This document shows positions 1-8,400 of a DNA stretch of 64,000 nucleotides, piece after piece. The stretch lies in NCBI RefSeq assembly GCF_046035435.1, contig NZ_JBFNFH010000002.1; one strand, 5' to 3'. Under the pieces are notes generated by a model. That model saw only the letters and a program-made list of their open reading frames with translations, was not told the origin of the DNA and made no database searches. The DNA is from Helcococcus bovis (GTDB lineage: Bacteria > Bacillota > Clostridia > Tissierellales > Peptoniphilaceae). The position numbers and the translations under genes were made by a program. The first letter of the stretch is position 1; each line of letters opens with the position of its first letter.

Positions 1-28
1 AATTGCAATAGCTTTTTTTTAATTAACT

Positions 29-943
29 TTATTCTTTATATTTTTTCCCAGTAAATACTTCTATGTTTTTATTCAAAATAGATACATCTAATGGCAATTT
101 CGGTCCTTTATCTCCATCTAAATCTACATAAACATCTTCCGAGTCTATGGATTCTATCCTTATATGTTTTCCCTTCATATATTCTACATTTTCATTATCT
201 AGTAAATTACCTATAATAACCTCAATTCCAACTCTTACTTTTTCAAGTATGGCTTCCTCTTTTAAAATGTATACATTTAGGTATCCATCATCAATTGACG
301 ATTCTTTATTTGGAACATTTAAATTTCCAAATTTATTTGAGACTAAAATAAATAAATGATCTACCTTACCTTCATACTCTTTGCCATCTACAATTACTCT
401 TAAGTCATGTGTTTCTGCATTTCCAATAAGTTTTTTAGCTAAATTTGAAATATACGCAAAAAAACCATTCTTTTCTTTTTCTTCGTTTGTAACTTCATTA
501 AGAGCTTCTGGAATTTGACCAATACTTAAAGCAAAGCTAAATACTTTATTTCCCGCTTTGCCTATATCTATTTTTTTAGTTTTAGTAAAGTCTATTGACT
601 CAATAACATTTTTTTTATTTTGTCCAATTTTAAGTGATTTAGACATTATATTACCTGTACCAGCCGGAAATATTACTAATTTTGGAGAATTATTATGATT
701 CACCATACCTTCGATAACTTCTGACAAAGTACCATCTCCTCCAAAAGAGCAAATTGAATGATAATTATCTTCACATGCTTTCTCCGCTATTTTAGTAGCA
801 TCACCAGCCTCTTTTGTAAATTCAAAATCAACAGTTTCATAATATTCACTTAATTGTTCTTTTATTATTTCTTCAAAATCTTTACCATCAGATTTACCTG
901 ACTGAGGATTTGCAATAACTTTAATATTACTATATTTTTCCAT
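29..943 (-). CDS. Diacylglycerol/lipid kinase family protein (YegS/DagK type)
   Basis: Predicted cytosolic kinase that phosphorylates a membrane lipid or related substrate with ATP. The N-terminus carries the DAGK nucleotide-binding pattern: IANPQSGK near residue 10 and SFGGDGTLSEV near residue 66, the GGDGT motif that binds ATP. FPAGTGN follows near residue 93. The length of 304 aa is normal for the family. The ATG overlaps the stop of the upstream DUF1846 gene (TAATG), so the two are probably translationally coupled and share the promoter at 2465-2492. The true substrate (diacylglycerol, undecaprenol or sphingoid base) cannot be told from sequence. Confidence 0.85.
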   Translation of the reverse strand: MEKYSNIKVIANPQSGKSDGKDFEEIIKEQLSEYYETVDFEFTKEAGDATKIAEKACEDNYHSICSFGGDGTLSEVIEGMVNHNNSPKLVIFPAGTGNIMSKSLKIGQNKKNVIESIDFTKTKKIDIGKAGNKVFSFALSIGQIPEALNEVTNEEKEKNGFFAYISNLAKKLIGNAETHDLRVIVDGKEYEGKVDHLFILVSNKFGNLNVPNKESSIDDGYLNVYILKEEAILEKVRVGIEVIIGNLLDNENVEYMKGKHIRIESIDSEDVYVDLDGDKGPKLPLDVSILNKNIEVFTGKKYKE

Positions 944-2430
944 TAATAATTCCTATATAAACCTTTCGATCTAAATTTGGGGTCTGAAGTAAAATGTAAT
1001 CCTAATTTTCTTAATATCGTTTTATCATTAGATTCTAACATTATAGTAGAGTGAGCTTCACAACTTTTCAATTTTTCCAATTGTTCCATAGCTAAATGTG
1101 AAACAGGATTTGTTGTAGCTGACATTGCTAAAGCAATCAATACTTCATCAAGATGTAATTTAACTCCATCCTCTTTCATTATATTATACTTTAATTCTGT
1201 AATAGGTTCCAGTATATGAGGTGAAATTAAAGGAATTTCATCATTTATATTAGCTAAAGATTTTAACGCATTTAATAAGCATGCTGAAGAAGCATCCAAT
1301 AATTCTGTTGTCTTTCCAGTTACAATTTGATTATTTGGTAATTTTATAGCAAAAGCTGAAGTATTATTTTGCTCTGATTTATTTCTGGATTGAATTACAA
1401 CATCTCTATCTTCAGGTTTGATATTTAATTGTGTCATTAAAATATCTATTTTTTGTACAACATTTTCTTTTATTTTACCAATTTTTAAATCGCATAAGCT
1501 ATCATAGTATCTTCTAATAACTTCTTCTTTACTTGCCGCAATAACACCATCATCATCACTTATACAGTATCCAACCATATTTACACCCATATCTGTTGGT
1601 GATTTATATGGACATTCTCCCATTATCTTATTAAACATAGATTGTAAAATTGGAAATGCTTCTACATCTCTATTATAATTTATTGTTGTTTCATCGTATG
1701 CTTCCAAATGGAATGGATCTATCATATTAACATCATTTAAGTCCGCTGTTGCAGCTTCATAAGCAATATTTACCGGATGTTTTAATGGTAGATTCCAAAC
1801 AGGAAAAGTTTCAAATTTTGCATATCCTGCTTTAACTCCATTTTTATATTCATGATACATTTGAGACATACATGTAGCTAACTTTCCACTGCCTGGTCCG
1901 GGAGCTGTCACAACTACCAAAGGTCTTGTAGTCTCTATATATTCATTTTTACCAAATCCTTCATCGCTTACTATTAAAGAGCTATTATTAGGATATCCCT
2001 CAATTGTATATGAAACATAGGATTTAATATTCATTTTATCCAAGTAGTTTCTAAATTTAATAGCATTTGGTTGGTTAGCAAATTGATTAATCATTACAGA
2101 TGAAACATAAAGATCAACACTGTTAAATGAGTCTATTAATCTTAAAACTTCACTATCATATCCAATTTCTAAATCACCTCTTAATTTATTACTTTGAATA
2201 TCATTAGCGTTTACAACTATTACAACTTCTGCTTTATCTTTAAGTTGCAATAACATTTGTAATTTAGTATCCACCTTAAATCCTGGCAAAACTCTTGACG
2301 CGTGAGCATCATCAAATAATTTTCCACCAAATTCTAAATATAGCTTATTATCAAATTTGCTAATTCTTTCTAGAATCTTTTCTGACTGCATTTTGATATA
2401 TTTTTCATTATCAAAAGAAACTTTTTTCAT
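943..2430 (-). CDS. DUF1846 family protein
   Basis: Recognised as the DUF1846 family, conserved in Firmicutes and of uncertain biochemical role. The N-terminus (KKVSFDNEKYIKMQSEKIL, then LYLEFGGKLFDDAHASRVLPG) and the internal VTAPGPGSGKLATCMSQMYH, a glycine-rich P-loop-like stretch near residue 180, are typical. A GTG in frame lies at 2436, but the ribosome site AGAGGTG overlaps it and sits the right distance from the ATG at 2430, so I take 2430 (495 aa). It is the first gene of a two-gene operon with the lipid kinase. Confidence 0.85.
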   Translation of the reverse strand: MKKVSFDNEKYIKMQSEKILERISKFDNKLYLEFGGKLFDDAHASRVLPGFKVDTKLQMLLQLKDKAEVVIVVNANDIQSNKLRGDLEIGYDSEVLRLIDSFNSVDLYVSSVMINQFANQPNAIKFRNYLDKMNIKSYVSYTIEGYPNNSSLIVSDEGFGKNEYIETTRPLVVVTAPGPGSGKLATCMSQMYHEYKNGVKAGYAKFETFPVWNLPLKHPVNIAYEAATADLNDVNMIDPFHLEAYDETTINYNRDVEAFPILQSMFNKIMGECPYKSPTDMGVNMVGYCISDDDGVIAASKEEVIRRYYDSLCDLKIGKIKENVVQKIDILMTQLNIKPEDRDVVIQSRNKSEQNNTSAFAIKLPNNQIVTGKTTELLDASSACLLNALKSLANINDEIPLISPHILEPITELKYNIMKEDGVKLHLDEVLIALAMSATTNPVSHLAMEQLEKLKSCEAHSTIMLESNDKTILRKLGLHFTSDPKFRSKGLYRNY

Positions 2431-2464
2431 ACACACCTCTTTTCTTATTTTTTTAACAGTCTAC

Positions 2465-2492
2465 ATTATACCAAAATTCTACTAATTTACAA
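2465..2492 (-). promoter_or_regulatory. Promoter of the DUF1846-lipid kinase operon
   Basis: On the minus strand TTGTAA (2487-2492), a 16-bp spacer and TATAAT (2465-2470) preceded by TGG, an extended -10. It lies 35 bases ahead of the DUF1846 ATG. Confidence 0.7.
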
Positions 2493-2540
2493 AATATTTT
2501 AATAAAAAGTATATGAATTTGAATATTACTTCTAATATAG

Positions 2541-2671
2541 AAAATCTGCCGCAAAATAAAGGCTCTACAATAAATAGTGTTGGTGAATAAAATTCACCTT
2601 CACTACTTGTGCCCTATGGGTATTTAACAAAGAACCAAAATAAATTAAAAATTTATCTTACGGCAGATTTT
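2541..2671 (-). terminator. metQ terminator, interrupted by a MITE
   Basis: The outer arms AAAATCTGCCG (2541-2551) and CGGCAGATTTT (2661-2671) are perfect inverted repeats just after the metQ stop. If the 76-bp insert and one copy of its 8-bp duplication are removed, the minus-strand RNA folds as one uninterrupted 22-bp stem (including two G-U pairs) with a UUU loop and a U-rich 3' side, a strong bidirectional terminator. Confidence 0.7.
2561..2636. mobile_element. 76-bp ISL3-type MITE with 8-bp target duplication
   Basis: The ends GGCTCTACAATAAATA and, from the other side, GGTTCTTTGTTAAATA are imperfect terminal inverted repeats of the ISL3 kind. The element is flanked by the identical 8-mers AAAATAAA (2553-2560 and 2637-2644), matching the 8-bp AT-rich target duplication known for ISL3. 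Inside is a hairpin, TAGTG-TT-GGTGAAT-AAA-ATTCACC-TT-CACTA. There is no room for a transposase, so mobility would need one supplied elsewhere. No second copy was seen in this window. Confidence 0.75.
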
Positions 2672-2683
2672 TAAATATAATCA

Positions 2684-3505
2684 TTAAAACGCTACTCTTG
2701 CATGTCCTTTTAATTTTTGATCTATAAAGTTCTTAATTTTTTCACCATTCATTAATTCTTTTAATACTTTTATTTTTTCAGACTCTTTATTATCTTCTCT
2801 TGCTGCAATTATAATTGCAAATGTCTTATCAGCTTCTGGCTCTAAAATTAAACCATTTTCTAATGGTTTTAATTTTAATGCTTCAATATATGTTGGGTAG
2901 TTAAATGTCAAATCAGATTCTTGATAGGCTTCATTTAAGTTTAATAATCCCCATTCCTTAAATTGTAAGTTTTTAGGATTTTTTACTACATCTTCTACAG
3001 TTACTTTATAGCTATTTGGATCTTTTAATTCAATCAATTTTGAAGAAGCTAATAATCTTAATGCTCTTGCTTTGTTTGTTGGATCATTTGGAATCGCTAC
3101 AACTGCGCCATCTTTTAATTCATCTAAAGATTTTGCTGTTTTTGAATAAAAAGCAACTAATGCATTGTAAACTGGTGTAACTTTTACTAAATTAGCTTTG
3201 TTCTTATCATTAAATTGAGCCATAAATGGTTCATGTTGAAAGAAATTTGCATCAACTTCTTTATTATTTAATGCAACATTTGCTTGTACATTATCTGTTA
3301 CTGATACTAATTCTAATTTATAACCTTTTTCTTTTAAATCAGGTTCAATTAATTTTAACATTGTTGTCATTGGGTTTGTATGAGCAGCAACCTTAATTGC
3401 TTCCATTTCTTTTTTAACTTCTTTTTTTGTTTCTTTTTTAGTATTTCCTGCACAACCAACTAGTAATGCTGAAAAAACTAATAATAATGCTAATATTTTT
3501 TTCAT
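2684..3505 (-). CDS. metQ: Methionine-type ABC transporter substrate-binding lipoprotein (MetQ/NlpA family)
   Basis: Extracytoplasmic lipid-anchored substrate-binding subunit. The signal peptide ends in a lipobox (LLVGC, Cys18), followed by a Lys/Glu-rich linker and the NlpA/MetQ domain. Typical family stretches include EVDANFFQHEPFM, VAIPNDPTNKARALRLL and LTFNYPTYIEAL. The length of 273 aa is normal. The start overlaps the stop of the permease gene (TAATG) and an AGGAG site precedes it. With the permease and ATPase upstream it forms a complete importer; D- or L-methionine is the inferred substrate from family membership. No S-box riboswitch is visible. Confidence 0.85.
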   Translation of the reverse strand: MKKILALLLVFSALLVGCAGNTKKETKKEVKKEMEAIKVAAHTNPMTTMLKLIEPDLKEKGYKLELVSVTDNVQANVALNNKEVDANFFQHEPFMAQFNDKNKANLVKVTPVYNALVAFYSKTAKSLDELKDGAVVAIPNDPTNKARALRLLASSKLIELKDPNSYKVTVEDVVKNPKNLQFKEWGLLNLNEAYQESDLTFNYPTYIEALKLKPLENGLILEPEADKTFAIIIAAREDNKESEKIKVLKELMNGEKIKNFIDQKLKGHARVAF

Positions 3506-4179
3506 TAATACTTCTCCTTATATTTGTTTACTTTCTTCACAATAAAATATCCTAAACTTTGAATTAAAAATACATATAATACAAAAATTATTATTATAAG
3601 ATACATTAATTCATAGTTATATTCTTGATATCCATATCTAAATGCATAATCTCCTAATCCGCCAGCTCCAATTACTCCCATAACTGTTGAATACGACAAT
3701 GTACTCATTATTACAGAAGTAAATGATAAAATCAAATCACTGTGTATTGAAGGAAATAAAAAATAATAAATAATTTGGAATTTATTCGCTCCCATGCTCA
3801 ACGCACGATCTATTATATTTTGATTTAAATTTATATATGCTTGTTCAACAAATCTTGTGTAAATACTTATCGTTACCAATGTTAACGGAATTATTGCTGA
3901 AATAACACCATAAGATGTTTGAAAGAAAAATCTATTAACTGGTATCAATACAAATATAAATAGTAAAAATGGTACTGATCTTAGAGTATTTAATATAAAA
4001 CTTAAAATTTCATATATAACTTTGTTTTTTATTAAAAAGTCTTTATTTAAGGCATATAATAATGTGCCCATCGGTATAGAAATTAATAACGATAACACAA
4101 CCGTAACTGCCATCATGATATTAGTTTCTATAAATGCCTTAAAAATAGCTTCTCTATTTTCTATAAGTAACTCAAGCAT
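3505..4179 (-). CDS. metI: ABC transporter permease, MetI family
   Basis: Integral membrane permease of the methionine uptake family, 224 aa with about five hydrophobic segments. The EAA-type cytoplasmic loop that contacts the ATPase is visible as RALSMGANKFQIIYYFLFP near residue 130, followed by the family-typical VMGVIGAGGLGDYAFRYGYQ. It overlaps the ATPase gene by 8 bases and metQ by 1 base, so the three genes form one tightly coupled unit. Confidence 0.85.
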   Translation of the reverse strand: MLELLIENREAIFKAFIETNIMMAVTVVLSLLISIPMGTLLYALNKDFLIKNKVIYEILSFILNTLRSVPFLLFIFVLIPVNRFFFQTSYGVISAIIPLTLVTISIYTRFVEQAYINLNQNIIDRALSMGANKFQIIYYFLFPSIHSDLILSFTSVIMSTLSYSTVMGVIGAGGLGDYAFRYGYQEYNYELMYLIIIIFVLYVFLIQSLGYFIVKKVNKYKEKY

Positions 4180-4906
4180 TTAGATACTCCTTAATATTTT
4201 CAAAATAGTTATCGGTGAATGTTTCATCATTTTTTTTAGGTATAATGCTGGTATTTATTTTTCCATCTTCTAGGAATAAAATTCTATCACAAAAGTTTTT
4301 AAGTATATTTAAATTATGCGATATTAAAAGTATTGAAATATCTGAATTTACTATTATCTTATTTAATAAAGTAAAAATTTCTCTTTCAGAATTTGTATCA
4401 AGCGATGCACTTATTTCATCACAAAGAAGCACTTTCGGCTTTTGTAAAATAGCCATGGCAATTGCAACTTTTTGCTTTTGTCCACCACTCAAATAAATAC
4501 AATAAGAATATTTCAACTCTTCTATTTGCATAAATCTTAATATTTCATCAATCTTTTGATCATCAACTTTTTGATTACTTAACTTATAAACCAATTTCAA
4601 ATGATAATAAACAGTTTTATTATCTAAAAGATTTGCATCTTGAAAAATATAGACTACATCTTTATTCATTTCTCGAATTTGATGAGAACTCATCTCATCT
4701 AAAGATTTATCTCCGTAAAATATTTTTCCAGAATCTTTCTTAACAAGGCTATTAGCCATTTTAAGAATGGTACTTTTCCCTGCACCATTTTTACCTATTA
4801 TCCCTAAAACTTCTTTTTCTTTAAGTTCAAAAGAAATATTTCTCAATTCAAAATTATTATTTGAATTATTAAATTTTTTTGCAACATTTTCAAATTTTAA
4901 TATCAA
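4172..4906 (-). CDS. ABC transporter ATP-binding protein of the MetQI system (short, no NIL domain)
   Basis: Cytosolic ATPase that drives the MetQI importer. It has Walker A GKNGAGKST (residues 38-46), signature LSGGQKQKVA near residue 140 and Walker B LLCDEISASLD. At 244 aa it stops after the nucleotide-binding domain. Classical MetN proteins are near 340 aa and carry a C-terminal NIL domain that senses methionine, so feedback inhibition by that route should be absent. The start codon is TTG at 4906, preceded by AGAGGT and directly adjacent to the stop of the RNA methyltransferase (TAATTG). Confidence 0.8.
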   Translation of the reverse strand: MILKFENVAKKFNNSNNNFELRNISFELKEKEVLGIIGKNGAGKSTILKMANSLVKKDSGKIFYGDKSLDEMSSHQIREMNKDVVYIFQDANLLDNKTVYYHLKLVYKLSNQKVDDQKIDEILRFMQIEELKYSYCIYLSGGQKQKVAIAMAILQKPKVLLCDEISASLDTNSEREIFTLLNKIIVNSDISILLISHNLNILKNFCDRILFLEDGKINTSIIPKKNDETFTDNYFENIKEYLNA

Positions 4907-5626
4907 TTATACCTCTATAAAATTAGACATTAATATCGAGCCACTTACCCCAGCATTCAATGATTCGATTTTTCCCAACATTGGAATTTTTATCAATTCA
5001 TGATTGAAACTCAATATATTATCTGAAATACCATTCCCTTCATTTCCTATTACAATAGCAATTTTTTTTGATGGAATTGATTTCCTATAATCATAACCAT
5101 CCATATCTGCAATGTAAATCGTGTAATCCTTCATATTTTCTAAAAATTTGTAATTAGTATCAATTAAATTAAGTCTGAAACCTGATCCCATAGTCGCTCT
5201 TAAAACTTTTTCATTATAAAAATCTACTGAATTTATTGAAACTATTGTATTAAATCCAAAAGCTTCTGCCGATCTTATTAAAGTCCCCATATTTCCAGGA
5301 TCTTGAATATTATCCAAAATCAATACTTTATCAGTTAATAATTTATTTTTTTTAATTTTCACTATAGCTAAATAACCATCAGGATTAACCATGCTAGTAA
5401 TAGCATCAAATAATTTTTCAGAAACATAAATTTCATCATCAAATAAAGAAGATTTACCTTCCACTACAAAAATATTTTCTACTTCATAACCTGATGAAAT
5501 AGCTTCTAAAATTAATTTTTTAGATTCTATAATAAATTTATTTAATTTTTGTCTATATTTTTTTTGTCTAAGTTTCTTAATTTCTTTTATGAAATTACTA
5601 TTTGAACTTGTTATTTTTTCATACAT
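4907..5626 (-). CDS. TrmH/SpoU family RNA 2'-O-methyltransferase
   Basis: AdoMet-dependent SPOUT methyltransferase that probably modifies rRNA or tRNA ribose. The N-terminal 90 residues form a substrate-binding domain (SNSNFIKEIKKLRQKKYRQ, then FIIESKKLILEAI). The three SPOUT motifs follow: LDNIQDPGNMGTLIRSAEAF near 102, IVIGNEGNGIS near 190 and IPMLGKIESLNAGVSGSI at the C-terminus, which make the knotted AdoMet site. It is 239 aa and leads the methionine importer operon. Coupling an AdoMet consumer to methionine uptake may be meaningful or incidental. Confidence 0.85.
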   Translation of the reverse strand: MYEKITSSNSNFIKEIKKLRQKKYRQKLNKFIIESKKLILEAISSGYEVENIFVVEGKSSLFDDEIYVSEKLFDAITSMVNPDGYLAIVKIKKNKLLTDKVLILDNIQDPGNMGTLIRSAEAFGFNTIVSINSVDFYNEKVLRATMGSGFRLNLIDTNYKFLENMKDYTIYIADMDGYDYRKSIPSKKIAIVIGNEGNGISDNILSFNHELIKIPMLGKIESLNAGVSGSILMSNFIEV

Positions 5627-5684
5627 ACATACTCTTTCTACTATATGACATAAATGATCACATAGATATTATAATTAAAAAAAC

Positions 5685-5720
5685 AAATATCTTAAGTGAT
5701 GAAAAACACATAAGATATTT
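5685..5720 (-). terminator. Terminator after ktrA
   Basis: Inverted repeat AAATATCTTA (5685-5694) and TAAGATATTT (5711-5720). T-runs lie on both sides, so it could act in both directions; it ends the ktrB-ktrA unit on the minus strand. Confidence 0.75.
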
Positions 5721-5726
5721 TTTTTG

Positions 5727-6374
5727 CTATTCTATATTTTCAATTTTAGATATTTCATTTGTTGATCCCATAATGATTAAACGATCTCCAGGCTTCAAAT
5801 CCATTGATGGACTTGGGTTACCAACAAATTCTCCATCCCTATTTACACCTAATATATTTAATCCATAATGTTTTCTAATATCTAATTGTGCGATTGTGCT
5901 TCCTTGCCATGATTCTGGTGCTTTCATTTCTACAATATCATAATTTGAAGAAAGTGTTATAATATCAACAACATTCTTTGAAGATAAATTGTGAGCTAAT
6001 TTTTTACCCATATCTTTTTCAGGGATGATTACATTATCAACACCTATTCTTTCTAAAATCTTGGCATGACTATCATTTCTAGCCTTTGCTATTACATTTC
6101 TTGCACCTAACTCCTTGCATAGCAAAGCTGTCATAATTGATGTTTCAAAATTTGTTATAGCAATAATTACTGAGTCCACTTCTTTAATTCCGGCAGCTCT
6201 TAGTACATCCATTTGTGTAGAATCACCAATTAATCCATGTGTACAATAATCACCTAATTCATTTATATTATCTTCATTTTCATCTACTACTACAACTTCA
6301 TGTCCTAACTCATGTAAAGTCGTAGCAACTGAAGTTCCAAATCTTCCTAATCCAATAACTGCGTATTGTTTCAT
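5727..6374 (-). CDS. ktrA: Potassium uptake regulatory subunit KtrA (TrkA/RCK family)
   Basis: Cytosolic RCK protein that gates the KtrB potassium channel-like subunit. The N-terminal Rossmann fold has the nucleotide-binding GLGRFGTSVA at residues 8-17 and an acidic VVDENEDN strand end. A C-terminal RCK_C domain (LDIRKHYGLNILGVNRDGE to LKPGDRLIIMGS) follows, a fold known in the family to bind c-di-AMP. An upstream in-frame ATG exists at 6392, but AGGAG sits 7-8 bases before the ATG at 6374, which I take (215 aa). It follows ktrB by about 10 bases. Confidence 0.9.
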   Translation of the reverse strand: MKQYAVIGLGRFGTSVATTLHELGHEVVVVDENEDNINELGDYCTHGLIGDSTQMDVLRAAGIKEVDSVIIAITNFETSIMTALLCKELGARNVIAKARNDSHAKILERIGVDNVIIPEKDMGKKLAHNLSSKNVVDIITLSSNYDIVEMKAPESWQGSTIAQLDIRKHYGLNILGVNRDGEFVGNPSPSMDLKPGDRLIIMGSTNEISKIENIE

Positions 6375-6384
6375 ATATTTTCTC

Positions 6385-7740
6385 CTATCCAATTAAAATA
6401 TTTTCTTCTTGTTCTTTAAATGTTTTTGGTTTAGACTTTCCTATAAATGCGTATATCATAGATATAGGTCCTATTTTACCGAAAATCATAGTTGCCATTA
6501 TGAATATTTTACCTAAAGCTGATAAATCTGGTGTTATTCCTCTAGTCAAACCAACTGTACCATATGCTGATAATATTTCATATAAAACATCAATAAAATC
6601 TTTAGATGAATCTGTTATGGACATTAGTATTGTAATTGTAAATATCCATGCAATAGATATTGTAAATAAAGTAATAATTTTTTTAGTTATTTGAGATGAA
6701 ATTGTTCGCTTAAATACAACTATATTTTTTTCTTGTTTAACGTTTGATTTAGTAATTAAAAACATACTTGCAAAACTAGTAGTCTTAAATCCACCTGCAG
6801 TACCAGCTGGAGAACCACCAATAAACATCATTAATATCATTATTAATGATGATGCATTTGAGTACATTTTCTGATTAGTTGTAAAAAATCCTGCTGTTCT
6901 TAATGTTGTAGATTCAAAAAATGATACTAATAACTTTCCAAAAAATCCATATTGTCCTAAAGTCTCAGGATTATTCCATTCTACAATCATGAAAAAAATA
7001 GTTGGAAATATTAATAGTGAAATAGTCATTATTATTACAAGTTTAGTATGCAAAGTATATTTCTTGAAATTAAGTTTTTTTTCTAATAATTCTGTTATAA
7101 CTTTATATCCTATACCACCTACAATTATCAATACAGATATTACCAAAGATACATTTACATTCAAAGCATATTTTGTTAAACTTTCTGATCCTATTATATC
7201 AAAACCTGCATTACAAAATGCTGAAATTGAATGAAAAAAACTATATGCAACACCTTTAATTAATCCATATTCAGGAATAAAAGTAAACATAAAAAATATT
7301 GCGCCTACAGCTTCAATTATAAATGTTGAGTAGATTATAAATTTAATCAATCTTATAATTCCTTGAATAGAAACAGTATTTTTTTCTTCTGACAAATGAA
7401 GTCGATCTGAAATAGACATTTTCTTATTAAAAATCAATGATATTATGGATGCAGCAGTCATTATACCCAATCCACCAAGTTGTATAAGTATAATAATTAC
7501 AAACTTACCTATAACTGACCAATGTGTTGCAGTAGTTACAGTAGTTAATCCTGTAACACATATTGCAGAAACAGTTGTAAATAATGCATCCATTAATGAT
7601 GTGAAATTTCCTGAATTTGATGATATTGGAAGCATCAAAATAAATGCACCTATTATAATTATTAAAATATACATATTTAAGATAAATCTTGTTGCATTTT
7701 TAGCCTTAAATATATTACTTAAAAAATTTTTAACTTTCAT
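6385..7740 (-). CDS. ktrB: Potassium transporter membrane subunit KtrB/TrkH
   Basis: Integral membrane K+ translocating subunit with four M1-P-M2 repeats. Selectivity-filter-like loops are visible: SAICVTGLTTV near 65, SAFCNAGFDIIG near 185, TLRTAGFFTTN near 290 and SAYGTVGLTRG near 400. About 451 aa, normal length. A TTG lies in frame at 7752, but GAGGGG directly precedes the ATG at 7740. With ktrA it forms a complete Ktr system, probably Na+-dependent as in related bacteria. Confidence 0.9.
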   Translation of the reverse strand: MKVKNFLSNIFKAKNATRFILNMYILIIIIGAFILMLPISSNSGNFTSLMDALFTTVSAICVTGLTTVTTATHWSVIGKFVIIILIQLGGLGIMTAASIISLIFNKKMSISDRLHLSEEKNTVSIQGIIRLIKFIIYSTFIIEAVGAIFFMFTFIPEYGLIKGVAYSFFHSISAFCNAGFDIIGSESLTKYALNVNVSLVISVLIIVGGIGYKVITELLEKKLNFKKYTLHTKLVIIMTISLLIFPTIFFMIVEWNNPETLGQYGFFGKLLVSFFESTTLRTAGFFTTNQKMYSNASSLIMILMMFIGGSPAGTAGGFKTTSFASMFLITKSNVKQEKNIVVFKRTISSQITKKIITLFTISIAWIFTITILMSITDSSKDFIDVLYEILSAYGTVGLTRGITPDLSALGKIFIMATMIFGKIGPISMIYAFIGKSKPKTFKEQEENILIG

Positions 7741-7790
7741 ATATCCCCTCAATTTTGAATTACAAAATTATTATATCACAAATAAAAAAA

Positions 7791-7815
7791 ACTACTACCC
7801 ATTAGCAGTAGTAGT
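7791..7815 (-). terminator. Terminator after rplT
   Basis: Perfect stem ACTACTAC/GTAGTAGT with a nine-base loop. On the minus strand it is followed by an eight-base T-run just past the rplT stop. Confidence 0.85.
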
Positions 7816-7834
7816 AATTTAATATTTCATTTAA

Positions 7835-8185
7835 TTAAGCATTTTTAGCTGTTTCAACTAATTTTGCAAATGCTTGAGGATCATTAATAGCTATTTCTGA
7901 TAACATTTTTCTATTGATATCGATATTAGCTTTCTTTAATCCACCCATAAATTTTGAATAGCTTAAACCATTTGCTCTTGAAGCTGCGTTGATTCTTGCA
8001 ATCCATAATTGTCTAAAATCTCTTTTTCTATTTTTTCTACCAATATAAGCATATTGTAATGATTTCATTACTGCTTGTTTAGCTGTTCTGAATAATCTTG
8101 ATTTTCCACCAAAGTATCCCTTAGCTAATTTTAAGTATTTTTTATGATTTTTCTTTGAATTTACTGCACGTTTTACTCTTGCCAT
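7835..8185 (-). CDS. rplT: Large ribosomal subunit protein bL20
   Basis: 116-aa basic 23S rRNA-binding protein needed early in 50S assembly. The typical start ARVKRAVNSKKNHKKYLKLAKGY and the conserved RRDFRQLWI-like segment (RKRDFRQLWIARINAASRAN) are present. In Firmicutes L20 represses its own operon by binding the leader mRNA, and a leader structure is visible ahead of infC. Last gene of infC-rpmI-rplT, 10 bases after rpmI, with AGGAGG ahead of the ATG. Confidence 0.97.
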   Translation of the reverse strand: MARVKRAVNSKKNHKKYLKLAKGYFGGKSRLFRTAKQAVMKSLQYAYIGRKNRKRDFRQLWIARINAASRANGLSYSKFMGGLKKANIDINRKMLSEIAINDPQAFAKLVETAKNA

Positions 8186-8195
8186 CTTTTACCTC

Positions 8196-8387
8196 CTAAG
8201 GAATCATTTGTCCAATTCTCTTCATATCTGCACTACTTACTAATGTAGATTTTCTTAAGTTTCTTATTCTTTTTGGTGATTTTTTAGCTGTTATATGACT
8301 CTTATAAGCTTTAAATCTTTTTAATTTTCCTGATCCAGTTCTCTTAAATCTTTTTGCTGAACCTCTGTGTGTTTTCATTCTTGGCAT
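8196..8387 (-). CDS. rpmI: Large ribosomal subunit protein bL35
   Basis: 63-aa basic ribosomal protein. The start PRMKTHRGSAKRFKRTGSGKL and the KKSPKRIRNLRKS segment are diagnostic. Middle gene of the conserved infC-rpmI-rplT operon, with GGAGG upstream of the ATG. Confidence 0.97.
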   Translation of the reverse strand: MPRMKTHRGSAKRFKRTGSGKLKRFKAYKSHITAKKSPKRIRNLRKSTLVSSADMKRIGQMIP

Positions 8388-8400
8388 ACAACGTTCCTCC

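Noticed and set aside
2684..5626. S-box (SAM) riboswitch for the methionine importer
   Set aside because: The ATPase gene abuts the methyltransferase gene and no SAM aptamer landmarks occur upstream of that gene either.
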